From: Siphonodentalium dalli
Taxonomy: Eukaryota; Mollusca; Scaphopoda; Gadilida; Siphonodentaliidae
NCBI GenBank assembly: GCA_032622095.1
Contig: CP136066.1
Location: 200,036,978 to 200,100,977 of the forward strand
Length of the DNA stretch: 64,000 bases
Direction of reading: 5' to 3'
Part shown: positions 36,373 to 48,979 of the stretch, piece after piece
How the letters are laid out: the number at the start of each line of letters is the position of its first letter
How positions within the stretch are numbered: position 1 is the stretch's first letter
Made by a program: the position numbers and the translations under genes
The notes under the pieces: generated by a model
Databases searched by the model: none
Seen by the model: only the letters and a program-made list of their open reading frames with translations
Told to the model about the DNA's origin: nothing

Positions 36373-38588
36373 AGTACAGTACACTCAGAGTGTGGTATAA
36401 GGAAAACACCCAACACGGTGGGAACCCCACTAAGCCCACTGTGAATCACCGGCATTCACGATGATTTTTCCACGGTGTTCCACGGCGAACCCGAGTGGAT
36501 CGGATTAAGTTGAATAAACAAACGTCCGGGTGACTTGTCGGTGACCACTGGGAATCACTGGGAATCACCGCGGATCACAGAGAATCGCTTCAAAACGCCG
36601 ACATCTATATTGTATCACGTCATGCATAGCCGAAACCCTTTACTGTAGTTTATTCTAAAACATACACTCAGTGGGCCATGCATTGTATGCTGCTGTACAT
36701 TATATTTATATTATGGTTGATATTTTCAGAAAATCCAGAATGATTAACTAGCTACATGTATAGGTAAAATAAATAAACAATTTGTTATTGTATGGATTTC
36801 TTCCGTCCCTCGATCACTTATTTCAAATTTTAAGCGCAAATCTCGTATTATTTACACACATGCACGCACATATATATGTATACTATAATGATTCAAGTCC
36901 ATTAAAACAATTAAATCTGTTTTAATTTATTTTTAATAATGCTATCTTGTTTAGCAAAATGTTTAAAAAATCTAAAAATGCGCGAAACGCAAATATGGAT
37001 AACATTCCCTAGCTCTCTCATTTGTTCAGGCCCCTATATCAATGCATGCATAAACTCTCCCGAGGGATCGAAGTCTGATTCAGCTAGCGTATATGTTTTT
37101 TTTTTATTTATTGGGGTTTTGGATTTAACCCTGGATGATTTGGAAGGGGCGGAACTATTTCCCTAAAACCAATGCACTTTTGAATTTTGGAATCATGCTA
37201 TGACATGAAGTGGATGAAACGGGTGTATAGTGTAAATTTATACCAGCTAAAAATGATAAAACAAAATGTCGGTGACCACTAGGAATCACATGAAAAAAAA
37301 GAAAAGAAATATGACTGTGTCCGTGTTATTTCAGACAATGGTAGTATAATTGGTGTCAGTTAGCTCTTACATAACCTTTGAAAGTTCCGCCATGTCTGTA
37401 AGAGGTGTCAAAATTAATTGTCCCCATTGCAGCGCCGCATAGGGTGAGAGTTTCAATCATAACCATATGAGCTACAATGCTACATATACATGTAGTGTTC
37501 ACTTTGCCATTTAGAATGCAGATTATATTGTTTCACAATTAAGTGGGTCTCGAGCTTCCGAATTATACCTGTACGTAATTTGGAAGGAGGTATAAAATAT
37601 AGGTTGACTTTAATTGATACCGATAATCTATGTACATGCACATGTATCCCGGGAAAATTTGATGCAAATAAAGATTATTAAACCAAAATTGGAAAGATAA
37701 CACGAGTAACCTGGTGGGTGATATAACGGTGTTAGTTTTACTAAAGTTTGAAAATGATATTATTATTACAATGATATATTGATAAATACGCTATATATTT
37801 AGTTGCACCTGCTCTGAACAAAACATGTATTTGATAATGTCAGAGATATTTACGAGCTGTACTCAGTTTTCGCATATAAGTGAAATAAACGCTCTTTATC
37901 TCTACCATGTAATGACTAGACTAACTGGGAATTATCTGTATGCCGAAGAATGTTCGGGACCCAAACGTTCTTCGATCACAATAATACAACCAGAAAGATG
38001 CCGTTCATGTATAACAATGTTTAGCGTACTTATCGGCATATGCTGATCCATGATCCGCAATGTATCAAAATCGATCATAATTTTGACTTTCAAACCAACA
38101 AGTGCCTTTAAAATGAGCAAGAAGTTGAAACTGAAAACATTATGATTGTTTTTTTTTCTCAAGTCAACATGTCAAAAAGTTTAAAAGATAAAAATGTGCG
38201 CGAAGCACACAAACGGACCACAGTATAATAAAGTCTTCCGTATACAGCTAATTTTAATTGTACATGACTATGTTGTCTTTTTCAATTTTTTTTAAATGAA
38301 AACAAATAAAAAGTAGATGGTGGAAAATGCAATGCTATTCGGTTGCGAATACATGTATAAGCGTTTCGCAGTGATTGCCGGCAATCCACCGTGTTTCACG
38401 GTGATTCGCGGTGATATGTAGTGAGGTGGGAATAAACTGCCGTCACCTTGTTGATTAGACAATAGCGCCTTGCTAATCCTCTCCACTAAGGCCCACGCTG
38501 TTGAGTGGGCCACCGTGGATCACTCTCCCAAAAATATCCCCACCGTGTTGAGTGTTTTCCTTATACCACACTCTGAGCGTACTGTACT
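36373..38588. mobile_element. 2.2-kb TIR element inserted in a LINE
   Basis: Left AGTACAGTACACTCAGAGTG and the complement of the right end (AGTACAGTACGCTCAGAGTG) continue alike through GGTATAAGGAAAACAC and CAACACGGTGGG, about 50 bp. Subterminal GAATCACCG / CACGGTGATTCGC repeats follow. No transposase frame is evident. Confidence 0.75.
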
Positions 38589-38815
38589 TCCGTTTTGTTA
38601 TGTAAATCCCGTTTCATTGTTAAAAAAAAAGGAAAATACTACCGCACTGAAATTATTCATCGAATTTTATACCCAGTGCCACTTAGCCAGTTCGGTAAAA
38701 TTCATCTTTGTATATATGTATATATATTGTTGACTAATGTATGTTACATTCATATTATGTACCTTGTCATATACCATGTGTTATTGGTGGAGCAATAAAT
38801 CAATCAAATCAAATG
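38589..38815 (+). repeat. Probable LINE 3' UTR and tail
   Basis: Ends GGTGGAGCAATAAATCAATC AAATCAAATG, a typical tandem-motif LINE tail. It lies just beyond the inserted TIR element and is likely the 3' end of the 35862 fragment. Confidence 0.55.
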
Positions 38816-39509
38816 TAACTTACAAGTGTCAACAGTATAAACACGTTTAATGTGGCCTGGACACAACACTAAATATTCACGATGAACATTAGTTAGTGTA
38901 ACTTACATATGCGCGAAATACAAGTGACAACAGTTACCTAGCCTTAGCTTTGACAAGTTGTCCAGGGGCCTGGACACAAGTTACACCACACTTAACTTGG
39001 ATCGGCCTAATTGCCAGCGTTGTAACAACACAGTCGGTCGCACCTTGAGTTAATCCCCTGCCGCATGTCTGCAAAGTGAGACCAACCCCCAGAAGGGTGG
39101 TGCGTAGCCGCCACATCACGAGCGGCCGTGCTCAAGCGCCACAACTTGGCGAGATATCTTAACAGCGTACGACTCGACAGCCACACGTCCCTTAATCTCC
39201 ACTTAATTCTACCAAATTGCTATCGTATGGACGCTCAAGAATACACAACCGACGGGCGGCGAACTCGTATCGCGGTATTGACAGCGCTAGACGACAATAA
39301 CTCTTAACAGTTGGCCGCCAAATCAGTCAACCGGGAGCGGACTCAATTGTTCTATCGCCTCACTTTACAAAGACGGCGGGTAAGTGATGTGAAGCGCATT
39401 TAATGTGGAATGTGCTATAATTATAACGGCATCCTATATTTAATATCCATTATTATTGTTATATGATGCACCGGACAAACCCACCCGCTGTTGGGACTTT
39501 CGTAGGATA

Positions 39510-39548
<39 letters not shown>

Positions 39549-39740
39549 CACCATCCTATGAGAAGTATTCAAAGGTTCACACTTTACGTAACTTTCTAAA
39601 GGGCTTTTTATTCTAAGATTCTGCATTACACCTCTAGTTAGCCGTCAAGACGTACCGTTGTATATGTTGGCCAGTATTGGGCAGTACATCTACTTCATCA
39701 ACATCTGACCATGACACGTTTCTGGTCGAATAATACTTAC
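38816..39740. other. Intron sequence with (TA)n
   Basis: 38930-39400 is more GC-rich than its surroundings, but its frames lack support (see rejected list). A (TA)n run of about 34 bases is at 39511-39545. Confidence 0.4.
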
Positions 39741-40532
39741 CAACGAGACACGTCGTAAGGCTAATGTCAGGGTACAAGCCATCATCGCAGAGGCACTGAT
39801 AACCTTGGCAACCGTTAGGACGACACGATGCACGTGCTGGACACACAGAGTCTGAAAGGCAACTCTCACTAATACCAAGAGGGACAACTGTTGTCGTCGA
39901 TGCGGCCGTAGTAGTCGAAAGGGGTGAAGTTGTTGACGTCGTTGGTGTCGTCGTTGTTGACGTTGTTAATGTGGGCGTTGTTGTTGTTGATGTCGTTGTT
40001 GTTGTAGTCGTTGTTGTTGTTGTCGTTGTCGTTGTCGTTGTTGTTGACGATGTCGTCGTTGTTGACGTTGTTGACGTTGTTGTCGTTGTTGATGTCGTTG
40101 TTGTCGTCGTTGCCGTCGTTGTAGTTGACGTTGCGGTTGTTGTTGTTGTAGACGTCGTTGTTGTTGTTGTTGTCGTTGTCGTCGCCGTTGTTGTTGTCGT
40201 TGACGTCGTCGTCGTTGTTGATGTCGTTGACGTTGTAGTTGACGTTGTCGTCGTTGTTGATGTTGTGGTTGTTGATGTCGTAGTTGTCGTTGTTGATGTC
40301 GTTGTTGTCGTCGTTGACGTCGTCGTTGTTGTAGTCGTTGTTGTTGTCGTCGTTGACGTCGTCGTTGTTGTAGTTGACGTTGTCGTCGTTGTTGATGTTG
40401 TGGTTGTTGATGTCGTTGTTGTTGTCGTCGTAGACGTCGTTGTTGTTGTTGTCGATGTGGTGGTTGTTGTTGATGTTGACGTCGTCGTCGTTGTTGTTGT
40501 TGGGTACGTAACAGTTACGTTGTTACATACAT
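39741..40532 (-). CDS. Exon: Thr-rich mucin tract plus EB/EGF-like Cys module (copy 2)
   Basis: This 792-nt phase 1-1 exon has acceptor ccgatag|AT and a consensus donor G|gtaagt. It starts with VCNNVTVTYP, runs through about 210 Thr/Ser residues, and ends in a module with the same cysteine spacing as copy 1 (CRPNGCQGYQCLCDDG). The acceptor side and distal Thr tract are almost identical to 60161-60904. The cysteine module is clearly diverged, for example SVCPARASC against SVCVDTATC. The tract between about 39890 and 39960 also carries Pro and Ala interruptions. The Thr frame has no stop. This is a domain-duplicated exon of the same gene, or the equivalent exon of a tandem paralogue. Confidence 0.72.
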
Positions 40533-41242
40533 CTATCGGGAAGAATATTTGTTATTTATTGTTTTAAATGATCTGGTCTACAGCCATGCATTAATGAAAT
40601 AATTTAATAGGCTGGCTGCGCATAAATGATCTTTACTTTTATAAAAAAAAGGCCATATTTGGTTTGAGTAATAATTTAATGCAAGGCATGTATAACTATT
40701 TATTATCCACCCCTTATCTAACACTATTTCTGATTGGATAAAAGCCGGCACATGGTAATCCGGGTACAAGTCAAATTGGACTCCAGAAAAGTCATATTGG
40801 ACTTGAATCGAGTTGCGCGTGCAATACTCTGGTGGATTTAGCAGACATTTCACTTCCGCAATGAATTTTTTTTCATTTCCGAGTTTACTGTTGCAATCAT
40901 GCTTTCTGAGGATCAGATACAGTCTTTGATACAGAATAAAGTACCGAGAAATATCAAAAATAAACACAAAAGTTGTATTCCCAAATTTTTTATAAACATA
41001 CATATGGATAATAAAATTACTCGCACAAGAACAACACATACTGTACACAAAATTGTATTATAAACTTTATAGTCATGTATATATCGAATAGTGTTTGCAT
41101 CACAGAAACGTGGTAAAACAACTTACTGCTTGACAGCTTTAACCACGCCTTAGTATGCAAGGTTCATTGTGTTATCCACATTACAGATTATTGATATAAT
41201 TTAGAGCAAGCAATTTAGTCAGTATAAGTCGAACAATCATCT

Positions 41243-41646
41243 GTGACCCGCCATATCAAATCCAGTCGTAAGTCGGGATTTTGTTTACCCTGTGCCAATG
41301 CATTCTCTTATATATGCGAGTCGACCATAGGTCGCATTGGCCTAACAATTTTTTATCATTTTTTTAAAATAAATGTTTCTTACAATTGTTAGGACATAAA
41401 ATAAAAAAAACATCCATTACCCTGCAGGGAGCCCCACACATATATAGAAGCATATAGCAGTGTGTCGTCTGCTCATGTTTGTCTGGGGCTCTGTATGGGT
41501 GAAATTGTAAAATTGTTAAAGAATACAAGAAAAAATTATTAAAATTGTAAAAAATTGTTAGGCCAATGTATTCGCATATATAAGAGAATGCATTGGCACA
41601 GGGTAAAAAATTCCGACTTACGACTGGAGTTGATATGGCGGGTCAC
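41243..41646. mobile_element. MITE 'P' inside block C copy 1
   Basis: GTGACCCGCCATATCAAATC to GGCGGGTCAC. Both palindromes are shortened (left GGTCGCATTGG, right AATGTATTCGCATATA). The same deletions are in 61619-62023, so insertion and decay predate the duplication. Confidence 0.78.
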
Positions 41647-42665
41647 ATATGTCCAATTGATATAACTCATTTTGTTCAAGTCGGGTTTGGGTTATACTAG
41701 GCGTATCATGTTTCGCCCACTGAAAATGAAATCGATTCAAAACCATGATAATAATGGTATCACAGTAACACCATGATAATAATGGTCGCCCAGTAACACT
41801 CGGGATCACAGCTAACCATCTAAATTTAAATTGATCATACTTTTCTTCAGATGCGAGTTTCTATTATATATTTCGATAATGTGTTCTGAGACACTTAGAT
41901 TGACCACACATTCATGTGTCATGTATTTATGGAGCTATTTTGCAATAAGGACTGAGAGGAACAGGGCTGAGCTAAACACCGAAGATGTGCATCGATTTAG
42001 TGGCCATCAATGCATTATCTTGGCCATCAGTTATTGAAATAAGACACAACATTACCACAGCATCTCAGATGTGTACCTTACTGATTTCAATGTATCTTCC
42101 TGTGAATATAACTACTGTAACGGCTATTGCTCTCTGTCTATTTGAAGCGATGCTCCAATGGATTTAAAAAATAAAGGAATTCTGCTCTGTGATATATTCA
42201 GTTTGGTCGGTAATATAATAAGATGATGTGTATTTGAATATTTTACCTTCATGGAAAATATTTGTCTGCTTTTGAGATAACGGTGCTTGTTATATCACAA
42301 ATGGCTAATAAAAGCAGCTTGATCGTTTCATAAATTACAGGAGAACCATGATCGCCCACCTTAATACACTCCCGGAGAGCCACGGGCCTCTTACAGATTT
42401 TACATACAAACTGGGAGAGCCAAATTTAAATTAGGGAGGGAACATTCGTCCTCTTATTGTGAATTCAGGAGGGCGGACGATAGCGGGATCGATTGCCCTA
42501 CTCAAAGGTCAAAGGTTAATATCTACTCATGTGCAGTTTCTTTCACCTATTCTAATACATTGAAACAGTCCATATTCATCATTCGTAGAATTGTCCAGGT
42601 AATAAGTTCAACCAGTAACCTTAACATGCTAGCAAAATCAGCCCGACAAAATAATGAACCAGTCG

Positions 42666-42852
42666 TACAGTGATGCCCTAAATAATCGATTCCAGCAGAA
42701 TTATGGGGAAATATGGCTAGTTGCCATTCGTCGGAAAGCACTTACTGACAGCTTACCGATGAATGCAACAAGGCATATTTCCAATTAAATCCTGAAAAAT
42801 TACCTATAATTCTGCTGTGGTTAAGGAGTCGATTATGTAGGGAATTAATGTA
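42666..42852. mobile_element. Palindromic Tc1/mariner-like MITE, diverged copy
   Basis: TACAGTGATGCCCTAAATAA at left and TAGGGAATTAATGTA at right, with AGCAGAATTAT/ATAATTCTGCT inner arms. Related to 19490-19622 but with a larger, unpaired centre. Confidence 0.65.
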
Positions 42853-42872
42853 CATGTCAACTACTCACACCA

Positions 42873-43253
42873 GTGAGTATCAGGCCTGAATATTTGTTGC
42901 CAGGATTTTACAAAATTGGGTCCACAGAGGGTGAATATAGTGATGCTACCCCGAACTGTGGGCTAGCGTCACCAAATTTTTATCTTACGGGGACCTCATT
43001 CTGCATGGCCTCATCTGCTATGGGAGACATCGACTCATATTTAAGTTCCAAGATCGTGAAGAAATGTGAAGTGCAGCCATTTGCGAACCTGGATTATGCA
43101 ATGTGTCGTCTGAAAATTTGGGGATATAGCGAAACTAAACAAAACAAGAAAAATACTCTTTCTGAAGGAAACAAAAAAAACCTTGTTAATTTGATAATAA
43201 AGTTATTTTCCAGAGAATATGAGACCCAAGCAGAGGAGCTCCGCAGAAGGTGA
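42873..43253 (+). other. Unassigned 126-codon frame (block C copy 1)
   Basis: The frame includes GFYKIGSTEGEYSDATPN and SYLSSKIVKKCEVQPF. A shorter frame at 55518-55712 has the similar GTEYSDARPG. It lies in an intron on the opposite strand. Two differences from the copy at 63246 both change residues. It could be an old exon, a transposon remnant or chance; no function is assigned. Confidence 0.25.
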
Positions 43254-43267
43254 ATTCGATTATGTTA

Positions 43268-43549
43268 GCCATATAAAATCCAGTCGTAAGTCGGAATTTT
43301 TTACCCTGTGCCAATGCATTCTCTTATATATGCGAGTCGACCATAGGTCGCCTCGCATATATAAGAGAATGCAATGGGCTAACAATTTTTTACAATTTTA
43401 ATAATTTTTTCTTGTATTCTTTAACAATTTTATAATTTCACCCATACAGAGCCCCAGACAAACATGAGCAGACGACACACTTCTATATGCTTCTATATAT
43501 GTTTGGGGCTCCCTGCAGGGTAATGGATGTTTTTTTATTTTATGTCCTA
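43268..43549. mobile_element. MITE 'P', truncated copy
   Basis: Left TIR remnant ATATAAAATCCAGTCGTAAG, one intact palindrome (43311-43381) and the inner AGAGCCCCAGAC...GGGGCTCCCTGC block, then lost. Confidence 0.7.
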
Positions 43550-43947
43550 TATCTTCACCCTCTGGGTTTCTTATTCTGCAAATTTCCGACACGATTTTGT
43601 CATTTCCGTCGATCAATTGATATCTATCAGCATGTCAGAATGTCACCGTTTAGCCTATAGTTATCACCTCGAACATTTGCTTTTCAACGTTTCAAAACAT
43701 ATTACTCACCAGAAACTTTATGCAAAACACATACGATTAATGTATCCTTTGTGTCTGATAAAAGACAATAACGAAGAGCGGCTTGAGTTCATCCATCACC
43801 GCTGTATATGCATTAATGGACGTATCCGCCCACAACTAACTATACAAGGTGGTAGTGTGAATGTAGTGCAAATGGTCTTTGTAATACATTACACCCATAA
43901 ATTATAATTGTTCCCAATGCATCAATTCACAAACAGATAAATGACAA

Positions 43948-44469
43948 TAAAGATGGATTATCTCTTTGTAAACATTTATTATATAGTTATCGGGTATCAA
44001 ATATTACATCTGAATCGAAGACTCCTGTCCGGAAATGCGTCTATCGATTCATTTCATTTTGAATATTTTCTTGTCTAAAAAGGTATGGTTGTTTAGCTAA
44101 CGAACAATAGTGGTTACTGTTAACAGTGACCAGAAATTGATGGTGTAATTTTGTTTCAAATGAACATTAATTATACTCATTATCGCCTATAACTATGGAA
44201 TAAAAAAAACAATACAGCCAATCAATCTGGGACATTTGACGTTCGTTACATAGCTATAATGAACAGCATAATGCTCGCTATCGCTATATGGTATCACCCG
44301 AATAGTCTGTTCTAAAATAGACAAATAAACGGTCCCAATAAAATAATCGAAATAAAATCAATATTAATGGATAGAAGCTTTTCCGGACAGGGATCTTCAG
44401 TTCATATTTATTATTTTATACCCAGGCAACTATTTCAAATTTGTTATTTAAAGAGATAATCCATCTTTA
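43948..44469. mobile_element. MITE with TAAAGATGGATTATCTCTTT ends
   Basis: Inverted arms of about 100 bp: TAAAGATGGATTATCTCTTT and its complement at 44469, then inner CCTGTCCGGAAA...CTATC / GATAG...TTTCCGGACAGG. About 522 bp, non-coding. The right half recurs at 63778-64000, and an inner piece at 55995-56070. Confidence 0.72.
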
Positions 44470-44960
44470 AAATCAAATTGAAAGAAAGCCACATAGAGAA
44501 TTATAAAACTGATATTTTCAACGATGACAAATGTTCGGGTCGAACTGTACCGTTCAGTCAAACAACATTACACACAAGAACCTTATCTTAATATTGTCCA
44601 GAATATCGACACAAATATTGTTTTGTAAACTAAGAATTAGTAATCAGAACTTGGACATTGAAAAGAGTCGCCCTAAACAGCCAAAAGTGTCACTTGATGA
44701 AATATTTTGCAGGAAATGTAACAAGGAGGTTGAGAATGAAGAACACTTCCTTATGCGCTGCAACACACATGATAAGATGCGTAAACACTTTTTTGTGAGA
44801 TAGGGATGACGAGTGATAAATGTATTGGATTGATTGATGGCCAAAACTTCCAATACATAATGCAAAACAACGAGTCTCATACATGCAACATAATCTGCAA
44901 CATGGTCCGGACATTTTTCAAAGAAAGGTCAACTTCTACTGATATAGTACTGAAATAGTT
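44465..44960 (+). pseudogene. LINE C-terminal fragment with frameshifts
   Basis: Pieces in different frames read HIENYKTDIFNDDKCSGRT, LRISNQNLDIEKSRPKQ, CRKCNKEVENEEHFLMRCN and NIICNMVRTFFKERS. They parallel the LINE tail at 3829-4311. It has several frameshifts and directly abuts the MITE at 44469. Confidence 0.72.
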
Positions 44961-45229
44961 AATAATAGTATATATTATATGTTGAATCGTTGTTGACATT
45001 GTTATAACTAATTGTTATTTTGACATCGGTCTCGTGTGGACGTTTTATATCATTAACCTATATATCTATAGTCATAAATGTTTGTAGTCTTCTTTCTATC
45101 CAAGTACCTCTCGTTATTTAATGGCTTTTATTTAATTTAACTCATAATTTAAATAATTGGATACATTGTGCTCAGGAAGTTCTGAACTTCACTCACTCCC
45201 CAAGTGCCGAAAGGGAATTACGTTTCTCA

Positions 45230-45762
45230 TTAAAGATACGGGCGGCGTTGGCGGTGGTAATCTGTTAAAATATTCACCTCCGTCAAACACCGCCATAAAC
45301 AGAAATAATAGTAAAATATAGACATACTTTGTTCTTATACCAATCAGAAATATGGCACAAACAGTATGTTATTGTCAAATGTTTTTCCTTTGTTATGTAA
45401 AGAAAAGCAAAAAACGTTACAGAACCTGGCTTTTGTTTAGATCCGGATATTGTAAACATACAGAGCGTTATTTGTTAATGTTTTCCTGATATGGAAATAC
45501 TAAAGAGCGTTTATATCATTTATGTGTGATTAACCAATAGATTTGCACTGTGTTATGTAAACAGAAGCAAAACTTCTGTAACACGAGCATGTCTTGTTTA
45601 CGTACACCATCGTACGTCTTGACGACAATATAATACATGTATTTACGCGCTGATTATGTTTGGTATATGAACAAAACTATATATATATTTATTGTTCCTT
45701 CTGTTGATGGCGATTTGAACAAATATGAATATTCCTGCAACGAACGCCGCCCGTGCCTTTAA
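45230..45762 (-). mobile_element. TTAA MITE 'T', copy 4
   Basis: A 533-bp element with TTAA on both sides and ends AAAGATACGGGCGGCGTTGG and CGCCGCCCGTGCCTT. Inverted relative to 7123-7653, and of nearly the same length. Confidence 0.8.
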
Positions 45763-46019
45763 GAGAACTGTTTGCGCTATCCCTGTTGGGGAAATGTCAC
45801 GTCAGTATTTCTATCATTCTACAGATTTCTGCCAACAAAATTAATCTAATTTCCTGACCGCAACCTCACTGAAATGATAAATCATTTGATAATTGATATA
45901 ATCCCATATATATCATGTTCACAGTGAGTTTTTCTTTCTTTATTATTTTCCTTGAACTATTTTCATAATTATTTTCCTTGAAAATATATATTTAATGTCA
46001 TTATAAGTGAACATATCAA

Positions 46020-47892
46020 ACAAGAAATTCAATTAATTGAGGAAAAACACCCACTGTCCCGAGTGGTGTTGATAAGCTATTGGAGGGTCTACCACTTCGC
46101 ATGCAAAATAGCAAAATAACATTGAATGTCTCAATGACATCAACAGCTTGAAGATGGGAATAACCCACCATATATGGTAGATATTCAACCAGGCTCTGCT
46201 TAAGTTTGTTAATTGATGACTGATGTACATGTACAGTACACACACATTGTAATAACAATTAACGTTATGATTTTGAAACTAACCATAATAAAATATTGAC
46301 GGTAAGTTGGTATTAACTATTACGAGTACTATTCGCAATAATAGTACTATTCTAGCATAATATATGTGTACATGGTGTATGGGAAATATTAAAGGACAAA
46401 ACAATAGTTACAATACAATTATAACATATTTTTTTAATTAAGCGCAATAAGAGCTAATTGCGCTTAAGCACAATAAAGAATATTCCTTATTGCGCTTAAG
46501 CACAATAAGGGAATCTCTATTGTGCTTAAGCGCAATAAGGAAATATTTAACTGCGCTTAAGCGCAATATGGAATTTTCAAATTGCGCTTATATAATAAAA
46601 CCCAATAAGGAATCTCTTAATACGGAATATATTACACATAGTACATAAACTCCCTATAATTCAGGTGGTGTAGTCCATCTCCATGGTACAATGGGAGGAA
46701 CAAGTATAGGATTATTTTATTATTTGCAAAAGGGTGATCTAATGAGAGATATATTAATTGCGCTTACGTGCAATAGGATGTAATTGCGCTTACATGTTAT
46801 AAGGAATGTCTTATTACACTTAATCGCAATAAGAATATTCCTTATTGCTCAGGAATATCATATTGTGCTTAAGAGAAATAAGGTATATCTAACTGCGCTT
46901 AAGCACAATAACTTAAGAAATATTCTTATTGCACTTAAGCTCCACGAGAAATATTCTCTTGGGCTTGAGCTCAATTAGAGATTCCTTAAGTTATTACAGT
47001 TGATCGAAATTGTCTATTATATGTCAATTTGGTTTCCCATAGAGATCATCAATGATGAGTTTGAAGCCTGCTTACATTTCGAATTGTTGTCAGTTTTGTA
47101 TCGTCTATAGCGGAACTCGGCATGTTGAAGCAAACGTTACAAGAGATATAATATGTACGTAACGAGACTATAATACAAATGAAAAAATAAATTGAGGGGG
47201 GGTGGGCGTTACAGGGAACTAATCTATAAAATAGGGGGGTGTCAGAATCTTAGTTATCTCTATATAGTGACAGAATAGTCATTTATGGACAATGCAAATT
47301 AGAATAAAATGACCAAAATATGTATGTAACACAACTGTACCGATGAAAAGAAAAATAATAATTTAGGCCAGGATTAGATGTTGAGTTGGTTATATGGACT
47401 CGTAGAAAAGGGGGTACATACCGATGAACTGACATAAATTAGTAGAGTGATAGCGATCAATGTTGCCATGTAATGCATCGCGACTGTACTGTGGTTGCAT
47501 TGATATAAAATGGGGGGGGGGGTCTGAAATTATCTCTATCTCTATTGATGGCACCATAATTATATAGAAAGGAGTAGCAATAGTAATAACATAGACATAA
47601 GTATCGCATGATAAAAATATGTACATAACTTGACTATACCGATGAAAAAAATTAATAAATTGGACCGGGATTAGAGGTTGTGTTTGTTACATGTGGATAA
47701 TTGGATATGCGGTTAATACCGATGAAATGATATAAATTAGTAGAGCGATAAAGACCAATGTTGACACTTAGTCAGGCTATGGGGGAAAATATGGGTTGAT
47801 ACGATAGACCGAAATAAATTTGTCGAGTGATAGTGACCAATGTTGACGTATAAAGTAACGCGACTGTACTGTCGCACAATTATCAGGTAGAA
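46020..47892 (+). repeat. Interspersed duplicated block B, copy 2
   Basis: Parallels 18231-20756, including the satellite and the series of AATTTGTAGAGCGATAACGA-type segments. The 0.7-kb segment present in copy 1 is absent; the join is at GATGAGTTTGAAGCC. The block ends where a MITE P remnant begins. Confidence 0.7.
46432..46985. repeat. Palindromic satellite (GCGCTTAAGCGCAATAAGG), copy 2
   Basis: Same unit structure as 18556-19030, with additional TTGCGCTTAAGCACAATAA units. Confidence 0.75.
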
Positions 47893-47916
47893 ATGGTCCA
47901 ATATGTACCCTGAATA

Positions 47917-48035
47917 CCCAATGCATTCTCTTATATATGCGAGGCGACCTATGGTCGACTCGCATATATAAGAGAATGCATTGGCACAGGGTAAAACAGT
48001 CCCGACTTCCGACTGGATTTGATATGGCGGGTCAT
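47917..48035. mobile_element. MITE 'P', right end only
   Basis: One perfect palindrome followed by GGCACAGGGTAAAACAGTCC and GATATGGCGGGTCA. The left part is missing. Confidence 0.72.
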
Positions 48036-48413
48036 ATATAGCCACCGCGAACTCCTTGAGGCACTTTGACCAATGTACCAAACGTTTGATATGTTATCTC
48101 ACCCTCTTGTCTATACATATCTATACTTTGTTCCGATATACTAAATCAATTTTTTCTATTACTCCATATGAAGAAAAAAATCATCTCATTTTGATATATC
48201 TATCGATCCAGCCCACACTGTTAGTAGCTGAGTAACATAGATACCAACAACGATCTTCCAAAATTATTATGACCATCATTACTTAATATCATGTCATAAT
48301 TCTCACAGTGTGGGCTTATTCACACGTAATCGGAAACGACCCCCATAAGCTTTATGTCCGATGTCGGATCCCCTCCATACAACCAATAGTCATGTTTCAT
48401 AGTTTGTACACAC

Positions 48414-48881
48414 CCCTGGTCAAGTGGTCCTGCTAATGTGCTATGATGCGATTGGGTCCTGCTGAATTGCTATGATGATGTTAGGGCAAAGTGATTCTGT
48501 TAACAAAAAGTACCGTTGTATTTTTTTAATTAGTTTTTTCGCGGTGTTCCGATAATCTGAATATATACAAGAAAAGCCGTTATGCGTATCAAACATTCAA
48601 AAACATATTTATTGCGAAATATTTTTAATACTGGTTGTATTTATATAGTTGTTGAAAATCGACTATAATCAAGATGGTTATTCACGTCGTTTCAGAAACA
48701 CCTGCGCAGCCAATATTATATTTTTCAAAAATATATATGTTCTTGAATATTTCATACACACACTGTTTTTTTCTCAAATCGCTCGGATTAGCCAAACACC
48801 GCGAAAATGACAACTTTAGAAAAAATGGCGGTACTTTTTCGTAACGGCATCAGTTTGCCCTACCCGCATCATAGCAATTCA
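48414..48881. mobile_element. CCCTGGTCAAGTGGTCC MITE, copy 2 (right end lost)
   Basis: Matches 23732-24466 without the nested MITE, through GGATTAGCCAAACACCG and GACAACTTTAG to CATCATAGCAATTCA. It ends about 100 bases past the donor of the 48980 exon. Confidence 0.65.
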
Positions 48882-48979
48882 TTTTGTACGATGCATTGTT
48901 TTTGAATTATATGGAATAAATACTATTTACATCAACCAATGTACATGTATGTTTATTTTGGTCATTTGAAGTTACAAAC

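Larger units (their letters stand above)
40460..43391 (+). repeat. Segmental duplication C, copy 1
   Basis: Near-identical to 60832-63764, with an offset of about 20372 and only scattered substitutions and small indels. It starts inside the Thr tract of the mucin exon and covers the upstream intron, including MITE P, the palindromic MITE and the 126-codon frame. Confidence 0.85.

Noticed and set aside
38934-39119. Minus frame containing TCGRGLTQGATDC, resembling a thrombospondin type 1 core
   Set aside because: Lacks the Trp motif and cysteine pattern, the phase does not fit 1-1 exons, and acceptor evidence is poor.
39971-40567. Plus-strand poly-Val/Asp frame of about 198 codons (also 60253-60939)
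   Set aside because: It is the antisense shadow of the Thr-coding exon. The minus strand has splice sites, sequons and a homologous Cys module.
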